Part shown: positions 37,018 through 49,095 of the stretch, piece after piece
Layout of the letters: each line of letters opens with the position of its first letter
How positions within the stretch are numbered: the stretch's first letter is position 1
DNA from: Letharia columbiana
Lineage: Eukaryota > Ascomycota > Lecanoromycetes > Lecanorales > Parmeliaceae
Assembly: GCF_014066305.1 (NCBI RefSeq)
Contig: NW_023501091.1
Location: forward strand, 186,001 to 250,000
Reading direction: 5' to 3'
DNA: 64,000 nucleotides
The notes under the pieces: generated by a model
Told to the model about the DNA's origin: nothing
Databases searched by the model: none
Seen by the model: only the letters and a program-made list of their open reading frames with translations
Position numbers and translations under genes: made by a program

Positions 37018-38498
37018 TCAAAAGCGATCCAAATCAAACTGTACACTGACCTCCCATCTCGTCCCTCCACCTCCGTATCCACCACCCAATCTCCCCTTCA
37101 CTAATCCTGTCACTCTGTCCCTCAGTCTGCTCAGCCCCTCCTCGCTACCCCTGACCCTCAGCGTCAGACACGCCATACACAGCCCATAATGTACCTGCCA
37201 GAACTTCGCACCCTCGATCGCCGTCACCGACGGGTCGGACTCTATATCGCGCATTATATCGGCGACAGTGTTACCGCTGTCATAGGACATGAGGAGCATG
37301 AAGCCGAGGGTGCGCACGAGACGGAAGCCGAGGATGCACATGGATAGCGCGATGGTGGTAGAGAGGGCACGGTCGAGCCAGAGGTAGACCTTTATGCTCA
37401 GGAGAGGGAGGAGAAGCAGAAGAAGCGAGCAGGAAATGGTGAGGAAATGCGAGGGGTTAGCTAGGATCGACGGTAGAGATTCGATATAGGCGAAGCGCAT
37501 AGCTTTTCCTATACGGGCGTGATTCTTGAGGCCCAAAGCGGATACGAGGGTAGCAACGATGGCAAGCACAGAAGCAGAATCGACTTCGCCGGCTGATACT
37601 CGCTCATGGCCATGGCTGTGGTGAGCCTCATGCGATCCCAGACCCTCGAGCACATGCTGTAGATTGTGAGAGATGAGATCTAGGCCCATAAAGAGAAGGA
37701 GGACCGACATGGCGAAGCCGGCGAGAACTTCCGCGCGCTCGAGTCCGAAGGGATGCCGTATTGAAGAGCGTTTCCACACTTCAAAATTGCCGAGTATGTC
37801 CACGACAACGCAGAGCATGGCGCCCAGGGAGTCAAAGAGGATGAGGTGGGAGAGGGCAGTGAGGGCGAGGGAGCCTTCGGCTGACCATAGAGTGTAGGCT
37901 GCGACCGCCATGTGGCATATTGACCACCAGAAGCGGGTGTTTTGATCTTTAGACATGGACTTCTGGCATTCTTTGAGAGTAGGGATGGGTAGGGAATTTG
38001 GGAGAGCAAGAGGAGCGCGCGGTTCGTGTTCAAGGAAGAATTGGTGTGAGACGCTGCTGTGTTTATACTTGTGGCCTCTTCTTTGGCCGATGTTCTGGAA
38101 AAAAGGGGGGATTAGTACTATTGATGTGTAAATGTTCGAAGTGGGCGATTTACAGATTTTGTGACTGGCGCTTTTGGCATCAACGAAGGCTGGAAGTTGA
38201 ATACGCCCTTAGAGTCCTCCACCATGAGTGTACTGCCGTAGCTTGTATTGCTTTCGACGGACATGGGACTGTTCATGGCATTTGGGTCGGAAGTACTCAG
38301 GGGGAGAGTCGTTGTCGCATAGCCATCCCTTGAACTGTACCGTTGGACAGGGAAGTTCTCATCCATGGGTGATAGGGAGCTAGGATCGAAGACCGACTTG
38401 GTGGGAGAATTGGCGAATCTGTCCAAGTCTCCATCTTCGTCGAGCGGAGGAGTAGGCGTTCGAGGGGGAAGGAGAATGGTGGGATGCTCTGAAGCCAT
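37018..38498 (-). CDS. ZRG17: Zinc transporter Zrg17 (CDF family)
   Basis: Cation-diffusion-facilitator protein; yeast Zrg17 pairs with Msc2 to carry zinc into the ER. Two exons, 38154-38498 and 37018-38094, with a 59 nt intron, give 473 aa. The first exon is a cytosolic Pro/Ser-rich tail. The second opens NIGQRRGHKYKHSSVSHQFF, a Zrg17 signature, then FWWSICHMAVAAYTLWSAEG, SHLILFDSLGAMLCVVVDIL and FEVWKRSSIRHPFGLERAEV, with about five to six hydrophobic helices overall. A His-rich loop (HEAHHSHGHER) follows TM4. The C-terminal domain includes KFWQVHYGLCMACLTLRV. The zinc-site HxxxD pairs of catalytic CDF members are partly replaced, as is typical for Zrg17. Confidence 0.85.
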
Positions 38499-38820
38499 CG
38501 CTGCTTTGTGGAGGTTATCTAGCGCCGTAGTATCATTGTTGAAAGCAATTCATTATTGAGCCGCTTGCAGACACAAAATGGTACGTCGAACGTATTGAGA
38601 CAACAGGAGACTGCTCTTGGAGTTGGGTGTCTGTTGATCAAAAGCACCTCGGAGATTTCGGCGACATGACTCCCGCATGGGTCAAGAACGGCCTGACGGC
38701 TGACAGCAGGCCTAACGGTCTTCCACAAAACCAGAAGATGCTGTTCTTCAGCCTATCTTGAAGGTTTAGCAGTTGTTAATCAACATGATACTGAGGAAAG
38801 CTTGAGTATCTTGACCCAAG
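38499..38820. promoter_or_regulatory. Divergent promoter, ZRG17 and MDM10
   Basis: A 322 bp interval between divergent start codons. No specific site is claimed. Confidence 0.55.
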
Positions 38821-40185
38821 ATGCTTGGGTTCATGGACTACGTCCAGAATGCCTTCTACGAAGCATCCCGCTGGGACAGGGACAATTCATATGGCACGTT
38901 GACCGCAACATCTAGAAGTAGGTATACATATCAGACAATATTTTCAATTGTGCCTCCAGCTAACTGTGATAGATATCCTCGACTTCTCGACGCCCGAAGG
39001 CCTCCGCTTTCACGTCTCCTCACTCTCCTCTCCCAATTTTGCTACATCATATACTCTGGGCAGCATCGGCCTTGTAGATGGTTCGCTCTCATACCTCTAC
39101 TCATCTTTGCCTCTACCGAGACTCGCCGCCAAGAGCAGTGCCATTGATCTCCATCATCTCGTTCCCGGCTATCGCCAATTGCAGGATCTGCGCCAGCCTG
39201 ATGAGCCTTGGTGGTGGGAGATATGGCACCAAGGGAAACGAATAGATCGACGAGGTTAGTCAGTCCTCATGGAAGGCTTTCCGTACACTTTCGCTCATCG
39301 TCTTATTTAACAGAGGCTTTACTCTACGGCCGTTTATTCTTGCCTCGTTCTACCCTCGAAGCCCTCTACCTTCGGCGCTTGAGCCCCAAGACACAGCTCA
39401 AAGTATCCTGCGTCAGCGACTCTCGTCTGCCCAATGGCGGCACGATTCTTGCTCACCTCCAGCATGACGCAGCAAAGCATAATACAGAATACATCTACAG
39501 CACCGATAGCGCGCTGTTCGGTGTTCGTGGGCTTTACAATTTCGGACCTGATCCTGCTCCTACGCGCCCTCTGTTTGAAGCTTCGCCTGACTCCACTATT
39601 TCTACGGCAAATGAGGCAGCGGCACTTACCACAGCCCAAACTCCCAGCCAACCGCATGGCCGTTTCTCAGCAGGCGGTGAGATCTACTACGGCTTGCTCA
39701 ACAAGTCAGGTGGTATATCAACTGGCTTGCGTTTTGCTACCCTACCATCTCACACTGGCTTCCCGTATACGATGACCCTGACGCTGAATCCACTCATGGG
39801 TAACCTGAGTAGCACTTACTCTGTGCTTGCCTCTCCATTACTTGCGCTGAGTTCTCGATTTGACTTCAACGTATACTCGTATGAAAGTGAACTGCAGGTT
39901 GGCACAGAACTATGGCGGCGGAAAGAGAAGCCATTAATAGAAGATCTCAACTGGGCGCGGCTGAAAATGGGCCAGAAGATTCTTGATGATCCATCCAAGG
40001 ATTTAGACAATCCGAATGGCATGGCAGGATGTTTCAAGGCGCGTGTTGATCAACGGGGCGGCTTAGGACTGCTCTGGGAGGGAAGAGTGAAAGAGCTACT
40101 CTACAGTTGCGGTGCCACGATCGATCTTAGGGGTGGAGAGAACATGTTCAGAGGCTTTGGCGTTGAGGTCCAGTATTCGTCATGA
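38821..40185 (+). CDS. MDM10: Mdm10, ERMES and SAM-complex beta-barrel
   Basis: Mitochondrial outer-membrane beta-barrel that anchors the ER-mitochondria tether ERMES and assists the SAM complex. Three exons, 38821-38917, 38973-39254 and 39314-40185, give 416 aa. The N terminus [20 protein letters not shown] joins to [18 protein letters not shown], both characteristic, then [20 protein letters not shown]. Later pieces fit the barrel: [39 protein letters not shown] and [20 protein letters not shown]. An acidic loop around residues 330-350 and the C-terminal strand ([12 protein letters not shown]) are present. There is no classical signal, as expected. Translation could also begin at Met5. Confidence 0.9.
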
Positions 40186-41915
40186 ATCTGAGGCCATTCC
40201 TCATTCGCATCTCACCTTTTGACCGCTTTATGAAAAGAATGGAAGCAGTGACCGTCTGTTGGCTAGGCTTACCAACTTCAAGCCATGTCTTCACCATATA
40301 TTGGAACAGGGGAGAGCGAATGCCACCAATTACCGCTCTCCACTGAGGAAGACATCACTCGCTTGGGATATGCTGCTCTATCTGGCTGATTGATCTCGAT
40401 TCCAACACGAGCCGGAGTCGGACTGTTCTGAGGATTTCTGCACCTGTGGTCAATCATTTCAATAAACAGGCCAGGTGCCAGAACAAGTGGCAACCGAAGC
40501 ATTATAAACCCTAAAAATGTCGACCACTGCAAGATCAACGCGAAGATTTTTCCGTCATCTTACGCCCTTTCAGAAGCTATCTCAATGATAAACGACTAGT
40601 CTTTTCATGTTGAATAACATGAATTCAGCCCCTCAGACCACCTCCATTTTGACAGCTGGCCTACCAACCTCCACGCCGGCGTCTTTCTCGAAGCAAACCT
40701 TGAAATCTTCTCTCGATATCACTATGTCCAGTTCTTGTTTGGAAATCTAACTTTCAGGAACGGTTGGACAGATGTGTAATAGTGCCAATCTCGAACCAGG
40801 GAAAATAGAGAAACCCAGAGATCGATATACACTGCACCCTCATCCGAAGATCATCGATCATTTGTCCCCTTAAAACCTGATCTCTGCGCTGTTGGCTCTC
40901 GTGTTCTTCGCTGTGAACGATGTTAAAAGCTCTTTGTAACCAATTCACTGGTTGACAAAAGACGATTTGTGATCTTGTTCCTTCTGACCATGCTATAGCT
41001 GATAATGCGAGCTTGAGTATTTCCAGCAAGCTCAAATACATGTTTATCGTTGCCTCAGGGTCTGAGGGTAATGACAAGATCAAGCTTGCATATGCAGGTC
41101 ATGAATGAGGTAGCACTTGTGGAGGAAGCTATCAAAATTGCTTCGCGAGCAATTATGACAGAGGCACAAGGACTTGATCTAATGATACCGGCAGAAAGCG
41201 AGAACGGCTGTCAGAAGATGACCCTTCTTCATACTCTTTTCACTCTCGTACGCTACGCTTGTCCTGGAAACGGCACAACCTTATGGTCAGGCTCCTGTAT
41301 ATCTCGCCTCTCTCTTTCCTGTTTCTCAAAATTTGGCAGCATATTGTATTCAGTCGAGAGCAGCACTTTGGCAAGATTGACGCGAAACGTCTCGATGGTC
41401 TCATAAGGACAGGAGACCACAGAACAAAACATTGATGTGCTGTAGACTCACGAAAAAGGAGCGAGATCAGGTTTCCACATTCTACTCCTCAAAGTATCAA
41501 GATGTGGCAAACTTCAAACTTCGAGCTGGTACAACACTTTCTGTATGCAAACAACTCAATTGTATAGACACATTTCCACTATCTTCTCCCCCTATTCCAA
41601 GACCACTGCTGTCATCTCCTCTACTTAAAAATAAATATATATCTTGAAACGGTCATGCTGGTGAAACGCAAAAGCGTAAAAGCACAAGTCTTCCCGCATT
41701 CACATCCGTGAAGCTCAAAGCATTGACCGCCTTCTTCCTTAGTGTTATGCGTGCTTCGCAGCACGTCACGTGGAGACGTATTCATATGCCGAACCTCGTC
41801 AACCCAACGTCACTCCCAAAACCCTCACCACACCTCCACCATAGCCGTCTTTAGCATCTTCTGAACCGCTCACCATACCTCATCCATCGCTATCTTTTAA
41901 AAAGCGCCCTCGACG
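40186..41915. other. Intergenic region
   Basis: About 1.7 kb with scattered short ORFs (40754-41083, 41050-41406) that I cannot support. Nothing else seen. Confidence 0.4.
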
Positions 41916-42522
41916 ATGGCAATGATTCTGCAATGCGTCGGGAGTGATGGCAGACCATTACCATACTTCTTCAGAGGACCTCCCGGAAAGCTCAACACCT
42001 CTGCTTGTTTGACGTTGGACTACAGTTATCCCTGCAGCTACCACTGCATCGGTTTGTGCATGCCATGGAAAGCCGGCCATGCCACGGCAGTGGCACCGAT
42101 GATCCTGGTGGATAAAGCGAGGCTGTTGGCGGAGGACGTACGTACTCACTCTTCCTGCTTTGCTGGAAGGTCCACGTTGGTTCTAACGCTCTTTTCAGCA
42201 AGCAGAGTTCGGGGTGCAGCCGTATGCGGACTTGAAGCCAGACGAGAGAGCCCAGTGGTGGCGCTATTACGCCCGTGAGTAGAAGCCTCGTGCCTATTTT
42301 GATGATGGGTGCCAGTTTCCTGAGCTGATACTCGCCCTCATCCCAGGATTAGCGGCCGTGGGCATGGACCACGACCCCGACGATCCGCAAAATGGGAAAA
42401 CTCGAGCTAAACTTCGAAAGCTGCGTGGGCTGGCGATCGGAAGGCATGATTGGTGGGCGAGCAAGCGACCGTTGGCACCAGCACCTCCGCCGCCGCCAAA
42501 TGCAGGCATGCCATCAGCTTGA
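41916..42522 (+). CDS. Small hypothetical protein with Pro-rich tail
   Basis: Three exons, 41916-42137, 42199-42274 and 42347-42522, give 157 aa in one frame. The protein begins MAMILQCVGSDGRPLPYFFR and has several Cys/His in CLTLDYSYPCSYHCIGLCMP, then ILVDKARLLAED. The second exon reads QAEFGVQPYADLKPDERAQW, and the third has a basic helix RAKLRKLRGLAIGRHDWW and a Pro stretch (APAPPPPPNAG). Splice sites are GTACGT..TCAG and GTGAGT..CCAG. I recognise no domain. The RAKLRKLRGLA motif resembles RAELRKLKELA in the next small gene at 43468-44231. Existence is inferred from the clean frame across two introns. Confidence 0.55.
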
Positions 42523-43111
42523 AAGGCGTACGTGAAGGGATCTATCCAAGGAAACCCATCTACCTAACGGCTCCATCACAGCTGTGCGGCAACAACTGCA
42601 ACGAAGCCTTTCATGGGAGCCGGTGCCTCTGCAACACACCTGCAGTCCCTTCATCACCGTACGCACCACCGTCATCCTGGAAACTCCGCGGATACTCCCA
42701 TCAATGTCCGGTATCTGCTCTGATTGTTGAAGAAGTTGCATGAGTCATTTAAAAGCGGGAGCGCCGCAAGGGTTCCCAATGTCTGCAGAGATTTGCGAGA
42801 CTTGGTAGCATGGAAGGAGGACAGAAAGGAGGAGATCGGGGCGCCATTGCCACTACTCGATCAACCGTGGCGGAGCACTGGCATCCAATCGGGCTGGTTC
42901 AACATGGCAAGGGGGACCGAGATGTATTTTTACTGCATTTCAAAATTCAACTCAATTATACTGGTGATACTGTAGGTAGCGTACCCAAAGTCTTTGAAAA
43001 AGCCTTCACGATAGGGTGAGAGCCTGGCCTTGTAGATATGCGCTGAATCCTTGAATCCACTCGTAGTGTTAAACACATGCCTTAGTAGAGGCGTTCACTT
43101 CGCTTCACACA
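42523..43111. other. Intergenic region
   Basis: No gene recognised. ORFs on both strands (42450-42743, 42724-42975) lack support. Confidence 0.35.
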
Positions 43112-43387
43112 TATTAATCGACTTCACACATCGGTCGACTTCACATTAGTCGACTTCACACATCGGTTGACTTCACCTTAGTTGATTCACATATCAGTCG
43201 ACTTCACACATCGGTCGACTTCACATTAGTCGACTTCACACATCGGTTGACTTCACCTTAGTTGATATATATATCGGTCGACTTCACATATCGGTCGACT
43301 TCACATATCGGTCGACTTCACACATCGGTCGACTTCACATATCGGTCGACTTCACCTTAGTTAATTCACATATCAGTCGACTTCACA
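43112..43387. repeat. 17-20 bp minisatellite (TCGACTTCACAYATCGG)
   Basis: About 13-15 degenerate units of TCGACTTCACAYATCGG, some with a CACCTTAGTTGAT variant. A larger block of about 80 bp (units ending ACATTAGTCGAC and ACCTTAGTTGAT) occurs twice, near 43120-43190 and 43200-43265, so the array has higher-order structure. It ends 80 bp before the start codon of the gene at 43468. Confidence 0.9.
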
Positions 43388-43467
43388 GTCACCGAGGCCT
43401 ATTTAATCTCATTTCTCGGCGCCGAGCATTCTTCATCGACAACAACAACCACACCTACCTTTTCACC

Positions 43468-44231
43468 ATGTCTGACCAAGACCCAGACCGTTCACCTCGC
43501 CGCGTTCTCCCTCCTCAACCTTATCAGCTCCTCGATAAGAATGACGGATTCACGCCATACTACGTGCCACCCGCAGAAGCGAACCGTTTCCCCGGTCATG
43601 TCACCCCTTACCTGTCCAACAACCTGAAGCATCCGGCCGAGGAGTTTGCGGGGCCGCGTAACCTATTCCCGGGCAGTGACCCCATCACGGATGCCAGACA
43701 GGGGGTATGTTACCCCTCGTCTTTGCCGTTTATGTTGTTCACAAGCTGATCAGTGTACGTGTAGGATGGCGAGAGGCCCGGCCAATTGAGCTACGAGCAG
43801 GTTGCAGCCCTGAAAGACGTCAAGGATATGACCGTTGTCGAGAGGCATGCACGTGATGTTTGTGGTCCCATCCTTTGATTTTGTCACAATGACTGACTTG
43901 CGCATCTTCAAACACAGGCGAAGGAGTTCACTACTTCCCCGCCCGATGCCCTCCCGCAGGCTCAGAAACAACGCTGGGCTCAACTGTACACAGGTAAGCT
44001 TCCCGGGCTCTTCGTTGTTACTGGATTTCATGTTTGTCCTTTTCAGGAAATAGCTGACGAGAAAACCACGAATCAGAGCTTTTTAAAATGCATGGGGAGT
44101 CCGAGGATAAGGAGAAAAAGCCGAAGGACAAAAATGAAATTCCAGATCAAGATCCGTACAAGATACGTCCCCGTGCTGAACTGCGCAAGCTCAAGGAGCT
44201 GGCAGACTTGGCTGGAGGAAAGCCGGAATGA
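43468..44231 (+). CDS. Small acidic/basic hypothetical protein
   Basis: Four exons, 43468-43704, 43765-43857, 43918-43993 and 44077-44231, give 186 aa in frame. The N terminus is Pro-rich (MSDQDPDRSPRRVLPPQPYQ), then FTPYYVPPAEANRFPGHVTP, GQLSYEQVAALKDVKDMTVV, PPDALPQAQKQRWAQLYT and a charged end with DQDPYKIRPRAELRKLKELA. The second donor (GTTTGT) was chosen because it alone keeps frame. I recognise no domain. The minisatellite lies in its immediate 5' flank and is followed by CAACAACAACCACACC, a typical fungal 5' leader. The RAELRKLKELA motif is shared in form with the gene at 41916-42522. Confidence 0.6.
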
Positions 44232-44496
44232 GCGGACTTGACGAGCTGCATGCAAGAAATTTGAGGAAAGACACAGGCAGAATGAGGAGCAATGGCATGT
44301 GAAAAGAGGACATGCAATACTTAGCTTGCAGATAGAATTGGAATGAAAGAATTGCTCCCTGCCTCATGATGCTTCCGACTGTGCTCTCGGCTATCTTAAT
44401 CCAGAACATTGTAGGAAACACTGATCGGTCAAGATCATACCTCACCCATCATCCAGCTGTTTACGACATTCTTACGATTTCTTACCCAAAGATTTG

Positions 44497-45957
44497 TCAA
44501 GAGTCCTGGATTCCATCCCTGAAGTTTCTTCTCTGCAGCCCCTGTTTCCCCATGAACATCTCCCTACCAGTCTGGCTCACTCGTTTCCATTCCTCCAAAA
44601 GCACCATGATCTCAGATCTACTGTCCTCTACAATTGCATCCATCTTGATATCATTTCGGTCATAGCCAAAAGGATCTTCCAACTGCATGCCAATACCATC
44701 GATACCGTAGAGTGTAAACATGACAAGTACGACAATAGGCACTGCCCACCAGCTCATGTCCTCGACAAGGGCGAAGGGCAGCACGCAGCCAAAGAGCGCC
44801 AAAACTTGTTTCTGATGGATCCTGAGCTTCGATCAGTAGAGAATCCTTAGGGCGAAGAAGAAAGGGTTCGGAGCTCACAGATGAGCAACTGGAATGCTGG
44901 TCAATCGTATCGTCTCCATCCGCCCATACGCATCTGTCAATGTATTCAACTGCACCTGCATCTGGCTGGCCTGCGGCCCGTGGAATATGCCCTTGTCAAA
45001 GAATTTCTTGATATACTGTTCCACAAAGAAGGTCAATTGCAGGGGCAGTCCTACACCTCGGCCATCCAACCCCGTCAGTCCTTGGGGCAGCAGCTCGCTG
45101 TATTCTGGTATATGCGTAGCACTACCAGTGTTCACGCTGATGGCTGTGCCTGGTATGATTTCGGCACCCCATTCCGCTCGTAGGTGATTCTTCGTGGCAT
45201 AGAGTATTGCAACTAAGATGCGGACAACGCGTTCAGTGTCGGCTCGGTCCGCGAGAGTTTGGTTCGTACTGGAAGTGATGGCGCTACAGGCCAGAAAGGA
45301 GCGTGTAAGATTACGGACGGATGTAATGATCACAGTGAGGTAGTTGCGGCCGTCCCAAAAACGGTTGTAGCACGTCTGGTTACGGAAGACCTTCGTGGCT
45401 TAGGCTCAAATTACAGATCTCTCAAAAAAGAGACAATGGGACTTACCAGCATGAGACCAACGACGATTGACAAGCTTGGGATCTGGAACGCTGTTAGCCT
45501 GCCGCTGTATGGAGGCATTCCCTGCTTGTGCTGACATACGATGCTTGCTGGAAGGCCTAATCTTCCGTCTAGATGCTGGTCAAGAAAGACGACCAAAGCA
45601 GCGAATAAGCCATGCAGGGCCACTGGCAGTATGATGGCACCATGAATGGCGCCCTTAATAAAGCGAAGGGCAAGTGGCCATCTTCAGTATACATCAGCAT
45701 TCATGTCCCATATGTGTAGCTGGGTGACTGGACCTTCTCGGCTTCTGTCTGGTTGAACGGGCAAAAGGAATGGTGGGTTGCCGCTGATGATGTCTGCCCT
45801 CATCATTTCCATTAATATGATTGACCATAGTGTCCTGTTGTACTCGGATCCAACTTGCTCAGGCTGTTTCTCATCGCCTTTTGTTGAACGGGGCATTACT
45901 GAAAGGAACAGTTCTGGGTTTGTCGCTGCACAGCCGGTCGACGTTTTCGGCCGTCAT
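44497..45957 (-). CDS. Bestrophin/UPF0187-type anion channel, N terminus unresolved
   Basis: Membrane protein of the fungal bestrophin-like family, predicted to pass chloride. Certain exons on the minus strand are 44497-44821, 44879-45390, 45447-45482 and a part ending at 45540. These read AIILPVALHGLFAALVVFLD and GLPASI, then IPSLSIVVGLML, VFRNQTCYNRFWDGRNYLTV and ITSVRNLTRSF, then VRILVAILYATKNHLRAEW, and finally LALFGCVLPFALVEDMSWWA and GMQLEDPFGYDRNDIKMDAI. These are the family hallmarks. Upstream, the frame leading into RWPLALRFIKG is preceded by an in-frame TGA at about 45689. Candidate N-terminal exons begin at 45957 or 45896, but no intron joins them in phase with good sites. Either an intron was missed or the allele is truncated. 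Confidence 0.7.
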
Positions 45958-46927
45958 TGATTTGAAGAATGTTGGACTGAGACACGATAGTATGGTATTG
46001 TATGGTATTGTATGATATTGATAGGTTGGTAAGAATGACACTGGCCAGTGGGAGGCAGGAGAAAAATAAAACCGGAGTACTATAGGTATCTAATACCGTA
46101 ATATATTATTCTTATGTCTCCAAGTGAGAGGAGTCGGAAAGAAATCACTAGAGAGGACGTTTGTTTCACGATTCTTGGCACTTGTCTCAGTTGTGGCTGT
46201 GCCCCGTGCCCTGTGGTTGTGGCTGTGGCTGAAAGCCGAAAGCCGAGGAAGCCATCCGAACTCTAATTCCATCAATCATGCACTCAGGAATAAGAAGATC
46301 ATGCTTTAAAGCCGCTGCAACGAGGGCTAAATAATTAATTAAGATTAGAGAGCTAAGGGGTTTAAATGATGATAATAATTTATAGTTTTTATGTGGATGG
46401 GTAGGTAAAAGTTGAATGTTTTGCCTCTGGTGGGAAAACCTCTCCTCTCGGTCTCTTGGCTTGTCTCTTTGTCTTGGCTGTGCCTGCCTGGGCTGTGGCT
46501 GTGCTACCTCTCCTCTCCCCTCCCTCTCCTCTCCTCTCCTCTCCTCTCCTCTCCTCTCCTCTCCTCTCCTCTCCTCTGGTGCCTCTGCTCTCCTCTCCTC
46601 TCCTCTCCTCCCCTCCTTTCTCCGTCCCCGCCTCTATTTGTGCACTATCATAGCAAACATCACATAGCAAAGATGGCGTATGCTTGCAATACAGGACAAG
46701 CAGTTACTGCACTAAGCCCGAAGCCCGTTCCAATTGGCAGCAATTGGCCCATCACCACATCTCCTCTACAGAGCTTGGTCATCATGGCTTGCTTCCACGC
46801 GTCCCGAACAACGTGTATTTCCGTAAGGTCGCCCACAATCTCGCAGTCTGTCCATGCTTCTGACAACATTGAAATGGCGTCCGTGACCTTCTATGGCTCG
46901 GACATGCCAATTGTGAGGATTCTCCAC
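45958..46927. other. Intergenic with pentamer repeat
   Basis: Contains a CTCTC run listed separately and AT-rich sequence near 46080-46390. No gene supported; ORF 46412-47020 is produced by the repeat. Confidence 0.4.
46505..46620. repeat. (CTCTC)n pyrimidine repeat
   Basis: More than fifteen TCCTC/CTCTC pentamers, briefly interrupted near 46575 by TGGTGCCTCTG. One strand is pure pyrimidine, which could form triplex DNA; this is inference. Confidence 0.9.
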
Positions 46928-49076
46928 TCAGCCATGGTGGTCTGCATTCCAGCGACGATACCAATCAAGGCAATCGGCGTTCGCAACCGATGCAGACGTC
47001 TTAACGTTGGTGCCACATAGAATTTGCTTGACAGCAACCTCGACCCTGGACACTACATTAGCTCTTTGATGTCAAAGTCACGATGAAGAAGAGACGTGAA
47101 GCTCACTTCTTGCCGTTGATAGTGACTGGAACCTCTGGGCATTCATCGACAACCCCTGGTACATGTCTTGCACTAAGCTCTTTCCGTATGACTGATTTGA
47201 CCTTCTCCCTGAGCTCGCCTGAGAACTTTGCCCCTCGAGCCAACCTCAGAAAGAGGACAACAGTCTCGTCAGTATCACCTTCTCGTCTCCTGCCAATGCA
47301 GAGACCATCTTCGATCTCCGAAAAATGCTTCAAAATAACATTGTAGATCTCCGAGCTGCCGAATCTTACTCCAGCGGGCTTCAGGACGCCATCACTGCGT
47401 CCAAGCATGATTAAACCGCCTGTCCGTGGGTTGAATCGAACAAAATCACCGTGATGCCAGACGTTAGGAAACACCTTGAAATAACTCTTCTTATACACCT
47501 TTTCGCCATCAGCACCGAAGAACATGACTGGTTGACAAGGGAAAGCTTTAACGCAGACCAGGTCCCCAGGTTCGCCAGAGTTGGTGACATCCTTGCCTTC
47601 GAAGTCCCAGGCTTCCACAGCCATTCCGAGGCCTCGTACTTGGATTTCACCTGCAAAGACAGGCGAGATCTGGGAGGGCGCTCCGAAAAGAGAGATGATA
47701 TCCGTTCCACCTGTGATGCTTCCAAGATTGATGTCTGGGCCGAAAGCCTTGTAGACAAACTCGAAGGTGGAAGGAGCCAGAGGACTTCCTGTGCTGTATA
47801 TTGCTTTCAAGGTCTTCAGGTTTACTTTTTGATTCGCCATGACACTCCTTTGTTCGAGCAGCGAGAGATACTTTGCACTCGTACCAAAGTGGGTTATGCC
47901 AAGCTCTTCGATCAAACGAGGCATGGCGAGGTCACCGCTACCTTTAGGGCCCAACGGTCGAAATGGAGACCCATCGTAGAGAACGAGGGTAGCACCAGTC
48001 GCCAGGCCGGATACAAGCCAATGCCACATCATCCACGTACAAGTGGTGAAATAGAATAGACGATCTCCCGGCCGGATATCACATTGGATATCATGTTCCT
48101 TTTTATGTTGGATCAACGTGCCAATCGCACCGTGAACAATGCATTTAGGCTTTCCCGTGGTTCCTGATGAATACAGTATGTACACTGGGTGGTCTGGCTG
48201 AAGCTGGACGAATTCAAGCTTGGCTTCATCTGATGCTGATTGAACAAACTCAGAATGGCTACAAGCTTTCCCATGAGCGACTGAGATGTCTTGAAGATCA
48301 ATCTCATGACCAGGAATGGTTTCAAACACCACACAAGCCCTCAGTTGAGTTAGTTCTTGGGCAATGTCTTTCAACTTGTCGTGGACCTCATGCACCTTAC
48401 CATTATACATCACCGCGTTGTCAGCAAACAGCACTACGGGCTGGATTTGCTGGATTCGATCCAGCACCGCATGGGTACCAGTGTCAGGAGAAATAGCGGT
48501 CCAAATAGCACCTATGGAAGTCGTAGCAAGCATCGCTAGCAAGGCATTGCAATGATTGGCAACATATGCAGCTACACAGTCTCCTTCCTTGATCCCTAGG
48601 TTTCGCAATGCTACTGACAGTTCTCGCACCCGCTCCCGGAGCTCACGCCACGATACGTACCCTCGCGAATTTTCATTAGCCTCGATCACGGCGAAGGAGT
48701 TCTCATTCGGATTGCATTTTGGGTAGAGAAGATTCTCGGCAAAGTTCAGTCTGGCATGTTGGAAAAAGGCAGGGCGGGGGAACATGGGAGCGGTTTCGTC
48801 GACAGCCTGACTTTTCTATCAACGAAGCCAACAATGGAAAAGAACCCCTTGGAGATCGATGGGTACCTTAGTAAAGGGCACTGAGGCCTTGATGCCAGTG
48901 AAATCCCACACTTCCTCCCAGAATCGATTTATATTTGAGATGGACCATTGGCGTAGTTCCTCGTAGGTCACAAATTGATGGTTGTATTTTCTTTCTATTC
49001 TGGTTTTGAAGTCATAAGTGCGTGTTTGTGTTGGACGGCTATGTGTCCAAAGACACTTGGCTTGGCAAGCGTCCAT
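46928..49076 (-). CDS. Acetoacetyl-CoA synthetase
   Basis: ANL-superfamily enzyme that activates acetoacetate with ATP and CoA. Three exons on the minus strand, 48867-49076, 47107-48815 and 46928-47045, give 678 aa, the usual size. The first exon starts MDACQAKCLWTHSRPTQTRT with the ACS-N-like NINRFWEEVWDFTGIKAS. The second carries FFQHARLNFAENLLYP, the P-loop VYILYSSGTTGKPKCIVHG near residue 283, then FYFTTCTWMMWHWLVSGL and GLIMLGRSDGVLKPAGVRFG. The third exon restores VTINGKKVEVAVKQILCG with the C-terminal catalytic-Lys region. Introns are 51 and 61 nt. The start codon lies only 19 bp from a transposon-like terminal repeat, so the native promoter has been displaced or replaced. Confidence 0.9.
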
Positions 49077-49095
49077 CTCAGTGACAGATTAGCGA
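49071..49095. repeat. 25 bp direct repeat, left copy
   Basis: Identical in all 25 positions to 50314-50338, same orientation. It begins GTCCATCTCAGTGAC and ends ATTAGCGA. On the minus strand its first six bases are the ATGGAC start of the acetoacetyl-CoA synthetase gene. Confidence 0.95.

Noticed and set aside
43060..43390. CRISPR-like array
   Set aside because: Units are contiguous and degenerate with no unique spacers, and the DNA is eukaryotic. It is a minisatellite.
46412..47020. Plus-strand Leu/Ser-rich ORF with apparent TM segments
   Set aside because: The sequence is created by the CTCTC repeat and by antisense of the last acetoacetyl-CoA synthetase exon.
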